Counted from the stretch's first letter, positions 1 to 8,590 are shown. The stretch: DNA of 41,106 nucleotides from Oceanospirillaceae bacterium (GCA_018647765.1 JABGSN010000001.1:1-41106), one strand, 5' to 3'. The notes: generated by a model from the sequence alone, not told the origin. Made by a program: numbers and translations.

Positions 1-362
1 AGCTCCATTTTCCGTGGTAATGGCTGTGGCTCCTGTTTCATTGATCGGGACAGTCGCGGTATATTCGGCAAGTCCAGAAGAAGTCCATGCTTTTCCGTTT
101 TCAGTACTAGTAAGAGTGATCACCTTTGCTGCAGATCTAGTAGCCGTCAGACCATCTGTTCCTTGATTAATTTTATCTGCTAACAAGGTCATTGTAGTTG
201 CCTCATCAGTAGAAAATGCCTGCTTAAAGGTAGTACCATTAACTTCCATTTCGAGGTATTCGCCAGTGGCAACTACGGCGGCCATAGTAAATGTACCTAC
301 CTGCTTTGCGGCAGCTCCATTTTCCGTGGTAATGGCTGCTGCTCCCGTTTCAGTGATCACAC
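1..362 (-). repeat. In-frame 312-nt tandem repeat in flagellin
   Basis: Bases 1-50 and 313-362 match closely (both begin agctccattttccgtggtaa), an offset of exactly 312 nt or 104 codons. Only one full unit is visible because the second runs off the window. The unit encodes a surface-exposed beta-rich module of the hypervariable domain. Confidence 0.85.
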
Positions 363-882
363 CACTGCCAGTAATCCCTAAATCCTTAGAGTCCATTGCC
401 TGAAGTGAAACAGAAATTGTATCTGAACTTGTGTCACCAACGACAAAGGTAGCTGAACCCTTTGTTTGCAACAAAGCCGTTCCGTTAAAATCGGTAGTGT
501 CTGAAATTCGAGATATTTCAGTAAGTAAGGCTTGGAATTCTAAGTCCAGCGAATCTCGATCTGAAGATGAATAAGTACTGCTGCTGGCTGCACTAGCAAG
601 CTCCTTCATGCGACTCAAAATAGCACTCGTTTGCTCTAAAGCGCCTTCGGCAGTCTGCAACATTGAAATACCATCATTAGCATTTCGAATACCTTGATTC
701 AAACCTGTTATTTTGGACTCCAATTTGTGGGTAATAGCCAAACCAGCGGCGTCATCCATGGCGGAGTTAATACGCTTGCCTGAAGCCAATCGTTCCATGG
801 AGGTTTCCATGTCGGCGCGTGAGTTTGCTAAATGTCGCTGTGCGGTTAAAGATGCTACGTTTGTTCCGATTACCATGCTCAT
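1..882 (-). CDS. fliC: Flagellin, N-terminal part (3' end outside window)
   Basis: Open for 294 codons from an ATG at 882 to the window edge with no stop, so the C-terminal part of the protein is not visible. An AGGAGA ribosome site sits just upstream. Residues 1-140 carry the classic flagellin D0/D1 helices (MSMVIGTNVASLTAQ at the start, then RLASGKRINSAMDDAAGLAI). The hypervariable part follows from about residue 140. It contains a beta-rich module ending in ETGAAAITTENGA that begins to repeat 104 residues later as ETGATAITTENGA, so the outer domain is built from long tandem units. The gene follows flgH on the same strand after a 315-nt gap but has its own sigma-28 promoter, as expected for a late filament gene. 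It could be one of several flagellins; the symbol is generic. Confidence 0.95.
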   Translation of the reverse strand, partial: MSMVIGTNVASLTAQRHLANSRADMETSMERLASGKRINSAMDDAAGLAITHKLESKITGLNQGIRNANDGISMLQTAEGALEQTSAILSRMKELASAASSSTYSSSDRDSLDLEFQALLTEISRISDTTDFNGTALLQTKGSATFVVGDTSSDTISVSLQAMDSKDLGITGSGVITETGAAAITTENGAAAKQVGTFTMAAVVATGEYLEMEVNGTTFKQAFSTDEATTMTLLADKINQGTDGLTATRSAAKVITLTSTENGKAWTSSGLAEYTATVPINETGATAITTENGA

Positions 883-980
883 GATAATTCTCCTAAAGTA
901 AGTAAACCGACCCTTTTCTGTACGATTTCCGAGCTGGAAATCGCTCGATTAAGGCCGGGTTGGAATAGCCTTTGGAGTAA

Positions 981-1007
981 CTATCGGCGAGCTATTGAGG
1001 AACTTTA
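981..1007 (-). promoter_or_regulatory. Sigma-28 (FliA) promoter of flagellin
   Basis: On the minus strand the sequence reads TAAAGTTC-N11-GCCGATAG, that is TAAA-N15-GCCGATAG, against the FliA consensus TAAAGTTT-N11-GCCGATAA. The -35 is at 1004-1007 and the -10 at 981-988. The predicted transcript start lies near 974, giving a leader of about 90 nt before the ATG at 882. Confidence 0.9.
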
Positions 1008-1030
1008 GGTTTTTTATGAGATATTTTTGG

Positions 1031-1134
1031 ATTCTGAACCAAGTTCAGAATGACCGAGTTTTCGTCACGCTGGGGTTACTTCTTGTCATACCGGCGTATG
1101 CCGGTATCTGTGGATTCTGAATCAAGTTCAGAAT
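1031..1134. repeat. REP/MITE-like palindromic elements
   Basis: The 315-nt gap between flagellin and flgH holds no gene. Besides the flagellin promoter it contains two copies of an ATTCTGAA-N5-TTCAGAAT hairpin (1031-1051, 1114-1134) and a palindrome, ataccggcgtatgccggtat, at 1088-1107. The layout matches the GTCAT...ATGAC elements elsewhere in the window. They may act as 3'-end stabilisers or terminators for the flgF-H transcript; no separate T-tailed terminator was seen. Confidence 0.75.
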
Positions 1135-1197
1135 GACGGAGAGGATTCAGAATAACTGAGTTTGCGTTATGCCTGCCCCCTTTGCGTCATGCTGATG

Positions 1198-1914
1198 TTA
1201 AAACGGCCAGAGTTTGTAAAATAACTTGGTGCCCCAACCGGCCTTGGTGGCGTCTACGTAGTCGCCGTCGCCGCTGTAGCTGATTTCTGCGTTGGCGATG
1301 CGTTTAGAAAGCACTGTATTATCTGGTTGTACGTCTTCGGAACGAATCATACCGGAAATTTGAATGTACTCATTACCATCGTTAAGCTTAATCATTTTTT
1401 CACCACGGATAATCAAGTTACCGTTAGTGAGCACTCGCACCACGGTGGCTGAAATGTCGCCGCCCAGGGTATTAGATTGCGAGGTGCTGCCGTTACCGGT
1501 GTTGTCGATGCTGGTACTGCCCATAGTGGTATCTGATGGCAATAAAAGTGCACCGGGCGTACCAAATTTTGCAATTTGACTAACCGACAAGGCGTTATTA
1601 TTGGATGTACGTGACGTGACGTTACTTGCACTTTTTTGCGACATGGTTTTTTCGCGCAACATAATAGTAATAATGTCACCCACACGGTAGGCCTTGCGGT
1701 CACCAAACAGACCATCATTGATGCCACCGGAGTAGATGGAACCATCGGCTACGGTTTTTTCGATGGGCACTGGCGGCAATACCGGTGAAAAATCACTGGT
1801 CTTCACCGGCATAGGCTTGCTGGCGCAAGCGCCCAACAACACCGTAGTCAGAACTATGGTCGCCAACTTTGGCGCTTGTTCTAGGGTCTGATTATGCTTA
1901 ACCATGTGAGTCAC
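1198..1914 (-). CDS. flgH: Flagellar L-ring lipoprotein FlgH
   Basis: A 238-residue outer-membrane lipoprotein that builds the L ring around the rod. The N-terminus has a signal sequence ending in the lipobox LLGACAS. The conserved FlgH region covers most of the rest: SIYSGGINDGLFGDRKAYRV near residue 60, then GDIITIMLREKT, NGNLIIRGEK and a C-terminal ISGMIRSEDV. Length is normal for the family. It starts 2 nt after flgG and is the last recognisable gene of the flgF-G-H transcript. The usual next genes, flgI (P ring) and flgJ, do not follow. Confidence 0.96.
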   Translation of the reverse strand: MTHMVKHNQTLEQAPKLATIVLTTVLLGACASKPMPVKTSDFSPVLPPVPIEKTVADGSIYSGGINDGLFGDRKAYRVGDIITIMLREKTMSQKSASNVTSRTSNNNALSVSQIAKFGTPGALLLPSDTTMGSTSIDNTGNGSTSQSNTLGGDISATVVRVLTNGNLIIRGEKMIKLNDGNEYIQISGMIRSEDVQPDNTVLSKRIANAEISYSGDGDYVDATKAGWGTKLFYKLWPF

Positions 1915-1916
1915 CG

Positions 1917-2702
1917 TTATAGGTTGTTGTTAATAAAGCGCAACATGCCGTCTGCCGCAGCGATGGCTTTGGAGTTCACTTCGTAAGCGCGCTGAGTCTC
2001 TATCATATTAACCATGGCTTCTACCACGTTAACGTTGGAGGCTTCTAACGAACCCTGCACCAAAGCACCGGCACCGTCTTGTGAGGGCACCTGCACTTGA
2101 GATTCGCCACTGGCGGCGGTCTGCACGTAGGTATTACCACCCACGGCTTGTAAACCCGCGGGGTTAATAAAGTTAGCGATTTGAATATTACCCACCATTT
2201 GCGCGGCTGGTTGATCAAAGGTTTGTACACTTACGGTGCCATCTTTACCAATAGTGATGGAACGCGCATTGTTAGGGATGGTCACTTCTGGCTGCAATAA
2301 GTTACCGTTGGCGGTCACTAACTGCCCGTTGTTGTTCAATTTAAGTGAACCGTCTCGGGTATAGCCAATGGTGCCGTCTGCCCGTAAGATTTGTAAAAAA
2401 CCGTTGCCATCAATGGCCAGGTCCAGGGCATTGTCGGTTTGCAACAAATTACCTTGACTATGGATTTTTTCCGTAGCCACAACGCGGGTACCCGTACCTA
2501 ACACTAATCCCGTAGGCGAATTAGAGTTCTGATCCATTTGTGCACCAGGCTGGCGCAAGGTTTGATAGAGCAAGTCTTCAAACACCGCTCGGTCGCGTTT
2601 AAAACCGGTGGTATTGACGTTGGCCAAGTTGTTAGCGACTACCGTCATGCGACGTTGTTGGGCATCGAGGCCAGTTTTGGCAACCCATAATGAGGAATCC
2701 AT
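1917..2702 (-). CDS. flgG: Flagellar distal rod protein FlgG
   Basis: A 261-residue distal rod subunit of the flagellar basal body, exported by the flagellar type III apparatus. It starts with the axial-protein motif MDSSLWVAKTGLDAQQ, followed by VVANNLANVNTTGFKRD (D0 helix). The protein ends with the paired C-terminal helix containing EAMVNMIETQRAYEVNSKAI. Length and both terminal signatures are typical. It lies 20 nt after flgF and 2 nt before flgH, consistent with one transcript from the sigma-54 promoter upstream of flgF. Confidence 0.98.
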   Translation of the reverse strand: MDSSLWVAKTGLDAQQRRMTVVANNLANVNTTGFKRDRAVFEDLLYQTLRQPGAQMDQNSNSPTGLVLGTGTRVVATEKIHSQGNLLQTDNALDLAIDGNGFLQILRADGTIGYTRDGSLKLNNNGQLVTANGNLLQPEVTIPNNARSITIGKDGTVSVQTFDQPAAQMVGNIQIANFINPAGLQAVGGNTYVQTAASGESQVQVPSQDGAGALVQGSLEASNVNVVEAMVNMIETQRAYEVNSKAIAAADGMLRFINNNL

Positions 2703-2722
2703 GAGACTCTCCTATTCTATAG

Positions 2723-3463
2723 TTAACTTAAGCGCATCGTAGAGGCACTAGCGGCATCTACTTCACGAGCATTTTTAATCATATTAACGGCCATTTCGTA
2801 TTGCCGAGACAGCTGAATCATACGCACCATGGCGTCTACCGCATTAACGTTACTGCCTTCCAAGGCTTTAGGTGTAATCCTGATTTCGCCATCTAAGGGT
2901 AAATCACCTTTCTCCAACTGATACAGACCGTCTTCACGGATGAGCATGTCTTGGTCGGCCGTGTTGACCAATTTAATACGGCCTACTTGAACTTCTAGGT
3001 GGGAGCCTGGCGGGATCATGTTGACGCGGCCATCATTAGCAATGGATATATTGGTCCCTTGAGGCACCGTAATTGGGCCATCGTCACCGATCACTAGGTG
3101 ACCGGTACCCGTGACTAACATGCCATTGGCAGAAACCGACAGATCGCCTCGCCGCGTATACAGCTCTTGGCCTTCTGGCCCCTGTACTACAAGCGCACCT
3201 GCATCGTTAACGTAGATGTCTAACGCCCGGCCACTGATCATCAATGCGCCTGGGTTCATGTCGACAATGTTGGTGGCTTTGGAAATAGGCATGGCGCGAG
3301 AATTGAGCGCACCGTCAACATGTACGTCGAGGGATTTAGTTTGTTCGCTAAACGACTTCTTAAAACCAGGGGTGATCACGTTAGCAATTTCGTGGGCATT
3401 GTTGGTTTGTTTGTGCTGTACGTTTTTCATGCTGTTAAGCATGGTAAATATCATCTTATCCAT
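2723..3463 (-). CDS. flgF: Flagellar proximal rod protein FlgF
   Basis: A 246-residue proximal rod subunit. The D0 signatures are HKQTNNAHEIANVITPGFKK at the N-terminus and DAMVRMIQLSRQYEMAVNMI at the C-terminus. The N-terminal signature is more divergent than in FlgG, and ALMISGRALDIYVNDAGALV matches the FlgF-type core. It heads a separate transcript: a gap of 288 nt separates it from flgE, with a sigma-54 box and two REP-like units in between. This is the Pseudomonas-style split of flgBCDE from flgFGH. Confidence 0.95.
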   Translation of the reverse strand: MDKMIFTMLNSMKNVQHKQTNNAHEIANVITPGFKKSFSEQTKSLDVHVDGALNSRAMPISKATNIVDMNPGALMISGRALDIYVNDAGALVVQGPEGQELYTRRGDLSVSANGMLVTGTGHLVIGDDGPITVPQGTNISIANDGRVNMIPPGSHLEVQVGRIKLVNTADQDMLIREDGLYQLEKGDLPLDGEIRITPKALEGSNVNAVDAMVRMIQLSRQYEMAVNMIKNAREVDAASASTMRLS

Positions 3464-3502
3464 AATCTGGCCTCTATACTTTTTGCCGTATAGTCACCTT
3501 AT

Positions 3503-3519
3503 AGCACGGAGCGTGCCAA
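3503..3519 (-). promoter_or_regulatory. Sigma-54 promoter of flgFGH
   Basis: The minus strand reads TTGGCACGCTCCGTGCT. This fits the sigma-54 consensus TTGGCACG-N4-TTGCT with one change (T to G) in the -12 element, and the invariant GG-N10-GC spacing is exact. The predicted start is near 3492, about 30 nt before the flgF ATG. Expected activator: an FlrC/FleR-type enhancer-binding protein, which is not encoded in the window. Confidence 0.85.
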
Positions 3520-3608
3520 TAATTTTAAGATATTGTTTTATATGATATTTTTGTACATTAAAAAGAAAAGCGGCAAAGGAATTCCGCTTAGGAAAGATGC
3601 TCCACACT

Positions 3609-3738
3609 GTCATTCTGGCGTACCAGAAGCTTGAGATCCTGACCTTCGTCAGGATGACCGAATTGTAGTGAACCGTCATTCCGGGGTAGGCCGGAATCTG
3701 TGCCAAAGGCCCGAAATCCTGACTTTCGTCAGGATGAC
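3609..3738. repeat. Two REP/MITE-like units between flgF and flgE
   Basis: Unit one spans 3609-3658 and unit two 3675-3738. Each begins GTCATTC and ends AGGATGAC. Each holds two hairpins: a CCGG/CTGG-type palindrome and ATCCTGAC...GTCAGGAT. The tandem pair lies immediately downstream of the flgE stop and may mark the 3' end of the flgBCDE transcript. Confidence 0.85.
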
Positions 3739-3751
3739 TGCGGCCTAATCA

Positions 3752-6700
3752 TTATCCTCTAATGTTGATAATCGTTTGCGTCAAACTACTTGAGGTTTCG
3801 ATGGCTTTAGCGTTGGCCTGGAAGTTACGTTGAGCGGTGATTAAGTTCACCAGCTCTTCGGTTAAGTCCACGTTGGCACGTTCTAATGCACCACCTTGTA
3901 TATCACCAAAGCCGTCTGATCCCGCTTCACCTAAGTCTGCCGCACCGGAGTTGGTGGTAGATACAAAGTTAGCGTTACCCACCTGCTTTAAACCGTTGGG
4001 GTTAGCAAAGTTAGCCATCATCAATTTACCTAGGGCCACCTGGGTACCGTTGGTATAGTTGGCTCGCACAACACCGCCTGAGTCAATATCTAGCCCGTCT
4101 AACTGACCCGACGGGTAACCGTCCTGAGATAGAGACAACACCGAGAATGGTGCCGAGTACTGGGTAGAGAACTTACCGTAGTCTACGCCCAAGGTTAACA
4201 AGTCAGAACCGTTGCTCGGGTCAAATGGCGAGTACTTCACACCCTCTTTTGGCGAAATCAACTTACCATAAGTGTCAAAAGTCAGCTCACCCTTGTCTAA
4301 ATATATGGGCGTCCAGGCTGGTGTAGTATCCGGCTTTTGTGTGGTTTGTTTGCCTGATTGGTCAATGTACAACAAGTTACCTTCTCTGTCCTTAGCTTGG
4401 GTCACAACGGTCACCGCTGGTACTGTGCCCCGAATTTGAGATGTGGTGTCAAAACCCCAGTTAGAGTGGCCGTTAATGTTGACCGATGAGTTAGCGCCCA
4501 CGGTGCCCGAGGTGACGCTAAAGAACTGCCCAGCTTGTTCAAATTTAACTTCGACGTCGTTAACCTGTCGTCCGTCTGTATGTTGAATCAAGTTAATACG
4601 ATCCTGAATCGCCTGGGCGAAGGTGTGCCCTGTATAAGCGGCTGGGGGAATAACCACCGTACCGTCAACGCCGTCAATGGTTACACTGATGGTGTTATCG
4701 TTAGAGGTGACCGAGAATGTACCGGTAATATCCACACCCGCTTTGGAACCTGTTACTGCACCTGCCGTAGAGGCTAGGCCGGTACCTGTGGTATTAGCGA
4801 CTTCGGTGTCGTAGGTAGCACCGATGCCTAACAAATGACTAGCGCCACCAAAAGAGGCTGTGCCACTTGGTATAGTCACAGAAATAGTAGAGGCTTCACC
4901 GGTAGTACCAGAGCGGAAACTAAACTTATGCGAGTCTTTACCATAGGTCACAACCAAACCCATACGTTGTTGCTTGGCATCCAAGTTCAAATCACCTGTG
5001 GGCACGATTTGGCCACCATTAAACACTTCGCCCACATCCGAGAAAGCGGCCGTTGCGCTGTCTAAACCAAAGGCCACTACACCAGTTGGCGACGAGGCTT
5101 TAACACTGCCGTAGGTGGCATTGGTTGGGGTAAAGGTTAAGGCACGTGTGGTCAGATCATAACCCACCGTAATTGGTAAACCTGTCACAGCAACGCTGTC
5201 TGTACCGGTATAAGTTACGGCGTCTACTTTAGCCTGCACATTGGCCACCAGTTGCTCCCGTGTGAAGTCGGTGGTGCCTTCTTGGTACTGGTCTACCACA
5301 ATGGTTAAGTCATTGGTCAAGCCGCCAACGCCCATACCTTTGTTAATATCGTTACCACTACGGTCTTGCAACTCTATGGTAACCGTACGATCCTCTGCAG
5401 CCGTAGGCATTTTATACGACCGTTCGTCACCAAACTTGGAATTAAGTTGACGCGTCATTTCCGCTGCCAGCTCGGTACCTGTGTAAGAACCCGCGGCTAT
5501 GTCTATGGTTTGTGGGTCACTGCCATCCACCGAAACGCTCACAAAGTTAGTACCGTCAAAGGTACCGCCACCTTCGGTGGACCAACCTGAAGATGCGTAG
5601 GTATCGGTTTTGGTTGCATTTATGGCTGTTGCACCATCGGTAGTGGCCGTCACGGTCATGGTGGGCAATGCGGTTGCGTTAAATGCAGTCAGCGTCATGG
5701 TGCTGCCTGCGCGCTCGGCCATAAAATCACTTTGCCCGACATTTATTTTGGTCACTAATGCGTCCAACGTGGCCGTGTGGCTAGTAATAAAGTCCTGGGC
5801 ATAGGTACTTGTACCGTCGCTAAAGGAAATGCCACCGCCGGTAGAGACATCGGCATCAAAACTAAAGGTATCCACCTCCCTGACTGGGGCAACAATAGAG
5901 ACCTCGTTACTGTCGGTAGAACCGAAGTCGTGGCCTACGGTTGCACGGGTCATGTAACCGCCAGAAAAGGTCGCGGGTTCAGACGGTACGGTGGTGTTTT
6001 GGTCATCGTTAAAATACAAAGGGTGGGCCGCCGCCGCGTTAAAGGTAGGGTCTGTCGCCGCTGGGTTGGTACTAATCTGACCAAACTTGTTCATGTACAT
6101 AGTTTCGCTCTTATCATTTTTGGCCGAAATTATAGACGGGTCTAATTCTTTGTCACCAATGAAGATTTTAGTGTCCCACTTGTTGGTAGGATCTGCCTCG
6201 GTTGCAGAACTGGTTTTTACATAATAAACCGTAGCAATGTGTGGGTTACCTAAGGAGTCGTATACTGTAATAGACGTTGATTTGTTAAACGTATCACTGT
6301 CGTTACGATCAAAGCTATAGGGGTTATCCACCGTGTAGGCTGCTGATTTAGGTAAAATGGAGGCACCGGCTGGTAAGTTTAGACCTAATTCAATTTGTGA
6401 CGAAGGCTGTGGCAAACCTGCGGTAGAAGGCAGTTGCAAAGACTTGGCAGAAGACAAACCAGTGGCAATTACCGAGCCGTCATCGTTCACCGGGAAGGTT
6501 TGTAAGTACTGGCCCGATGAGTCAACCACATACCGGTCGTTGTTAACACTAAACGAACCCGCTCGAGTGTATACCGTTTGGTTTGAGGTTTGGCTGGGTT
6601 TCAAGGCGAAGAAACCCTGACCGGATATAGCCAAGTCTAAGGAGTTACTGGAGAACTCAATATTACCTTGGCTAAACTGCTGGTTTACTTTCTTTAAAAG

Positions 6701-6877
6701 TACACCCTGACCGATGGCGCTAGAGGCGTTCTCCAACGGTGAGGTTGCAAAGATGTCACCAAACTCAGCACGGGATTTCTTAAAACCCACAGTACCTACG
6801 TTGGATACGTTGTTTGATGTGATACCTAATTGTGCTTGCGCTGCGTTTAGGCCTGTTAGTGAAGTATAGAATGACAT
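3752..6877 (-). CDS. flgE: Flagellar hook protein FlgE, exceptionally long
   Basis: A 1041-residue hook subunit; family members are usually about 400-450 residues. The N-terminal rod/hook signature is intact (SLTGLNAAQAQLGITSNNVS, then GFKKSRAEFGDIF), as is the C-terminal D0 helix (ELVNLITAQRNFQANAKAIE). The extra 600 or so residues sit between residues about 230 and 880. They are Thr/Ser/Gly/Asp-rich beta modules. Two of these resemble each other (VSVDGSDPQTIDIAAGSYTG and VTIDGVDGTVVIPPAAYTG). Another (around DALVTKINVGQSD) resembles the repeat unit of the flagellin at 1-882. No frameshift or stop is seen and the axial termini are complete, so it is probably functional. It has a good AGAGGGG ribosome site. 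flgD is 47 nt upstream. Confidence 0.96.
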   Translation of the reverse strand: MSFYTSLTGLNAAQAQLGITSNNVSNVGTVGFKKSRAEFGDIFATSPLENASSAIGQGVLLKKVNQQFSQGNIEFSSNSLDLAISGQGFFALKPSQTSNQTVYTRAGSFSVNNDRYVVDSSGQYLQTFPVNDDGSVIATGLSSAKSLQLPSTAGLPQPSSQIELGLNLPAGASILPKSAAYTVDNPYSFDRNDSDTFNKSTSITVYDSLGNPHIATVYYVKTSSATEADPTNKWDTKIFIGDKELDPSIISAKNDKSETMYMNKFGQISTNPAATDPTFNAAAAHPLYFNDDQNTTVPSEPATFSGGYMTRATVGHDFGSTDSNEVSIVAPVREVDTFSFDADVSTGGGISFSDGTSTYAQDFITSHTATLDALVTKINVGQSDFMAERAGSTMTLTAFNATALPTMTVTATTDGATAINATKTDTYASSGWSTEGGGTFDGTNFVSVSVDGSDPQTIDIAAGSYTGTELAAEMTRQLNSKFGDERSYKMPTAAEDRTVTIELQDRSGNDINKGMGVGGLTNDLTIVVDQYQEGTTDFTREQLVANVQAKVDAVTYTGTDSVAVTGLPITVGYDLTTRALTFTPTNATYGSVKASSPTGVVAFGLDSATAAFSDVGEVFNGGQIVPTGDLNLDAKQQRMGLVVTYGKDSHKFSFRSGTTGEASTISVTIPSGTASFGGASHLLGIGATYDTEVANTTGTGLASTAGAVTGSKAGVDITGTFSVTSNDNTISVTIDGVDGTVVIPPAAYTGHTFAQAIQDRINLIQHTDGRQVNDVEVKFEQAGQFFSVTSGTVGANSSVNINGHSNWGFDTTSQIRGTVPAVTVVTQAKDREGNLLYIDQSGKQTTQKPDTTPAWTPIYLDKGELTFDTYGKLISPKEGVKYSPFDPSNGSDLLTLGVDYGKFSTQYSAPFSVLSLSQDGYPSGQLDGLDIDSGGVVRANYTNGTQVALGKLMMANFANPNGLKQVGNANFVSTTNSGAADLGEAGSDGFGDIQGGALERANVDLTEELVNLITAQRNFQANAKAIETSSSLTQTIINIRG

Positions 6878-6924
6878 AAGTCGATCCCCTCTATTGTTAC
6901 TTTTATTTAAGTGACGCTAACAAC

Positions 6925-7602
6925 CTATTGGCTGATACGCTTAACGTTTGAAAAACTTACATTGCCTTGCCCAGAGACGTTGAGGGTGACCTCGCTACCT
7001 TTGAGCTGAATACTTTGCACCGTGCCATACACCTGCATGGCGGGCGCTGTGGACTGACCATCCCTTATCGCGCTAGCGCTCAGGTAATAGTTAGCTTCTG
7101 GGGCGGCGCTACCATCGCCCTTAATACCGTCCCAGGTAAACTCTTGAGTGCCTGCCATTTTCGCGCCCAGCTCTAAACTGGCCATCACTTCACCAGTTTC
7201 AGACTTAATATCAACACGTACGTCGTTGGCGGCGGTAGGCAACTCTATTGTTCCACTGAGTTGGCCACCGGCCAGTTGTGCCCAGTTGCCATTAACCAGT
7301 GCTTGTTTACCAATCATAGATGCCGAATTACTCATCTGCTGACCCTGATAAATACTCACTAGGTTATCTATAGACTCTCCCATTTCGGTAATACCACTCA
7401 CAGTAGAGAACTGCGCCATCTGGCCCATAAACTCTCCATTTTCCATGGGTTTCATTGGGTCTTGGTGCTGTAATTGGGTGGTGAGCAACTTTAAAAAGTC
7501 CTCCTGCCCCAGCACCGAGGTGCGTTTTATTTCTTTTTGCTGGGTCGATTCGAAACTACGTAAGTTTTCGGGTATCGCCTGGCTCACTGATGCGGTCATC
7601 AT
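6925..7602 (-). CDS. flgD: Flagellar hook assembly scaffold FlgD
   Basis: A 225-residue hook-cap scaffold needed to polymerise FlgE. The N-terminal domain has the FlgD signature FLKLLTTQLQHQDPMKPMEN, then GEFMGQMAQFSTVSGITEM. The C-terminal part carries the Ig-like/tudor hybrid core (TGEVMASLELGAKMAGTQEF, then WDGIKGDG). Length is typical. The ORF opens with two adjacent ATGs; the AAGGAG ribosome site is only 3 nt from the first, so initiation may be at the second (7599). It lies between flgC and flgE in the sigma-54 flgBCDE transcript. Confidence 0.97.
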   Translation of the reverse strand: MMTASVSQAIPENLRSFESTQQKEIKRTSVLGQEDFLKLLTTQLQHQDPMKPMENGEFMGQMAQFSTVSGITEMGESIDNLVSIYQGQQMSNSASMIGKQALVNGNWAQLAGGQLSGTIELPTAANDVRVDIKSETGEVMASLELGAKMAGTQEFTWDGIKGDGSAAPEANYYLSASAIRDGQSTAPAMQVYGTVQSIQLKGSEVTLNVSGQGNVSFSNVKRISQ

Positions 7603-7643
7603 TTACTCCTTTCTTTCTTGCATGCTTTGCATTTACTTAGTTA

Positions 7644-8057
7644 TTACCTGCCTAACTGCAAAGTACTCATCATCATTTTTTTGGTGGCGTTCATTACTTC
7701 TACGTTGGTCTGGTAAGACCGAGACGCGTTAGTCATGTCCACCATTTCTTCAATTGAGTTCACATTGGACATAAATACGTATCCATCTCCGTTGGCTGCT
7801 GGGTTTTGTGGGTCGTAACGTTTGCTATTGGCACGTTCGGTCACGTGAATACCAGATACCGAAACACTGGCTTGAAAATCGTTATTGGTGTAGGTTTCCA
7901 TCACGGTTTTAAAAATCGGTTTTTTAGCTTTGTAGGCTTCTGCTTCAGAAGAACCCACCACGTCCATATTGGCCAAGTTACTGGCAGTCGTGTTCATACG
8001 TACCATTTGTGCGTTCATGGCAGAGCTTGAAATTTGTAGGGTAGTTAACATCGACAT
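7644..8057 (-). CDS. flgC: Flagellar basal-body rod protein FlgC
   Basis: A 137-residue proximal rod subunit. Signatures are SSAMNAQMVRMNTTASNLAN at the N-terminus and VNSIEEMVDMTNASRSYQTN at the C-terminus, with an internal NGDGYVFMSNVN typical of FlgC. Standard length. It lies 39 nt after flgB and 41 nt before flgD, in the usual flgBCDE order. Confidence 0.98.
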   Translation of the reverse strand: MSMLTTLQISSSAMNAQMVRMNTTASNLANMDVVGSSEAEAYKAKKPIFKTVMETYTNNDFQASVSVSGIHVTERANSKRYDPQNPAANGDGYVFMSNVNSIEEMVDMTNASRSYQTNVEVMNATKKMMMSTLQLGR

Positions 8058-8096
8058 AATAGTGTCCTTTTTTTAATGGATTTTCAGAACCTTGGC

Positions 8097-8489
8097 TTAT
8101 TCGCCACGTAACGCGCTCATGATGCCTTTAATTCGCTGGTTCAAAAATGTAGTCGTAGCCTGATAACGCATGGAATTTTCTGTGAATAAGGCGTTTTCTG
8201 TGCTAATTTCTACGGTGTTACCGTCCACCGAAGCGCTGCTGGGCATACGATATTTGACCATGCCTTCGCCTGCTAACGCTTGGCCTGCACCTATTGAAAA
8301 GTGTCGGCTATTGCTGGTACGCATATTATTAATTTCGGTGGCTGCCATGACACTGCTAAAATCCAAGTCACGGGCTTTGAAGTTTGGTGTGTCAACGTTG
8401 GCAATATTAGACGCCAGTACGGCAGTACGTTGCTCACGTAACTGCAGAGCGGTGCCATGAATGCCTAATGGATTTTGCAAGATACTCAT
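8097..8489 (-). CDS. flgB: Flagellar basal-body rod protein FlgB
   Basis: A 130-residue proximal rod subunit and first gene of the flgBCDE transcript. It carries LQLREQRTAVLASNIANVDT near residue 17, followed by PNFKARDLDF. The C-terminal helix region is SMRYQATTTFLNQRIKGIMS. The length matches the family. It is read from a sigma-54 promoter at 8551-8568 and is divergent from flgA. Confidence 0.98.
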   Translation of the reverse strand: MSILQNPLGIHGTALQLREQRTAVLASNIANVDTPNFKARDLDFSSVMAATEINNMRTSNSRHFSIGAGQALAGEGMVKYRMPSSASVDGNTVEISTENALFTENSMRYQATTTFLNQRIKGIMSALRGE

Positions 8490-8550
8490 AATCGATCGCC
8501 ATTTAAGTAAACTGTTTAGGGGCTAAAAACACCCGTTACACAGTCACTAA

Positions 8551-8568
8551 AGCAACGATTATGCCAAC
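8551..8568 (-). promoter_or_regulatory. Sigma-54 promoter of flgBCDE
   Basis: The minus strand reads TTGGCATAATCGTTGCT, matching TTGGCACG-N4-TTGCT with exact GG-N10-GC spacing. The predicted transcript start is near 8540, about 50 nt before the flgB ATG. The box overlaps an in-frame ATG at 8561 that would otherwise be taken as the flgA start. Confidence 0.87.
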
Positions 8569-8590
8569 TATTAAATTTCGATATAAAACA

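Noticed and set aside
5241-6145. Several plus-strand ORFs inside flgE
   Set aside because: They are antisense to an intact coding frame and show no recognisable protein features.
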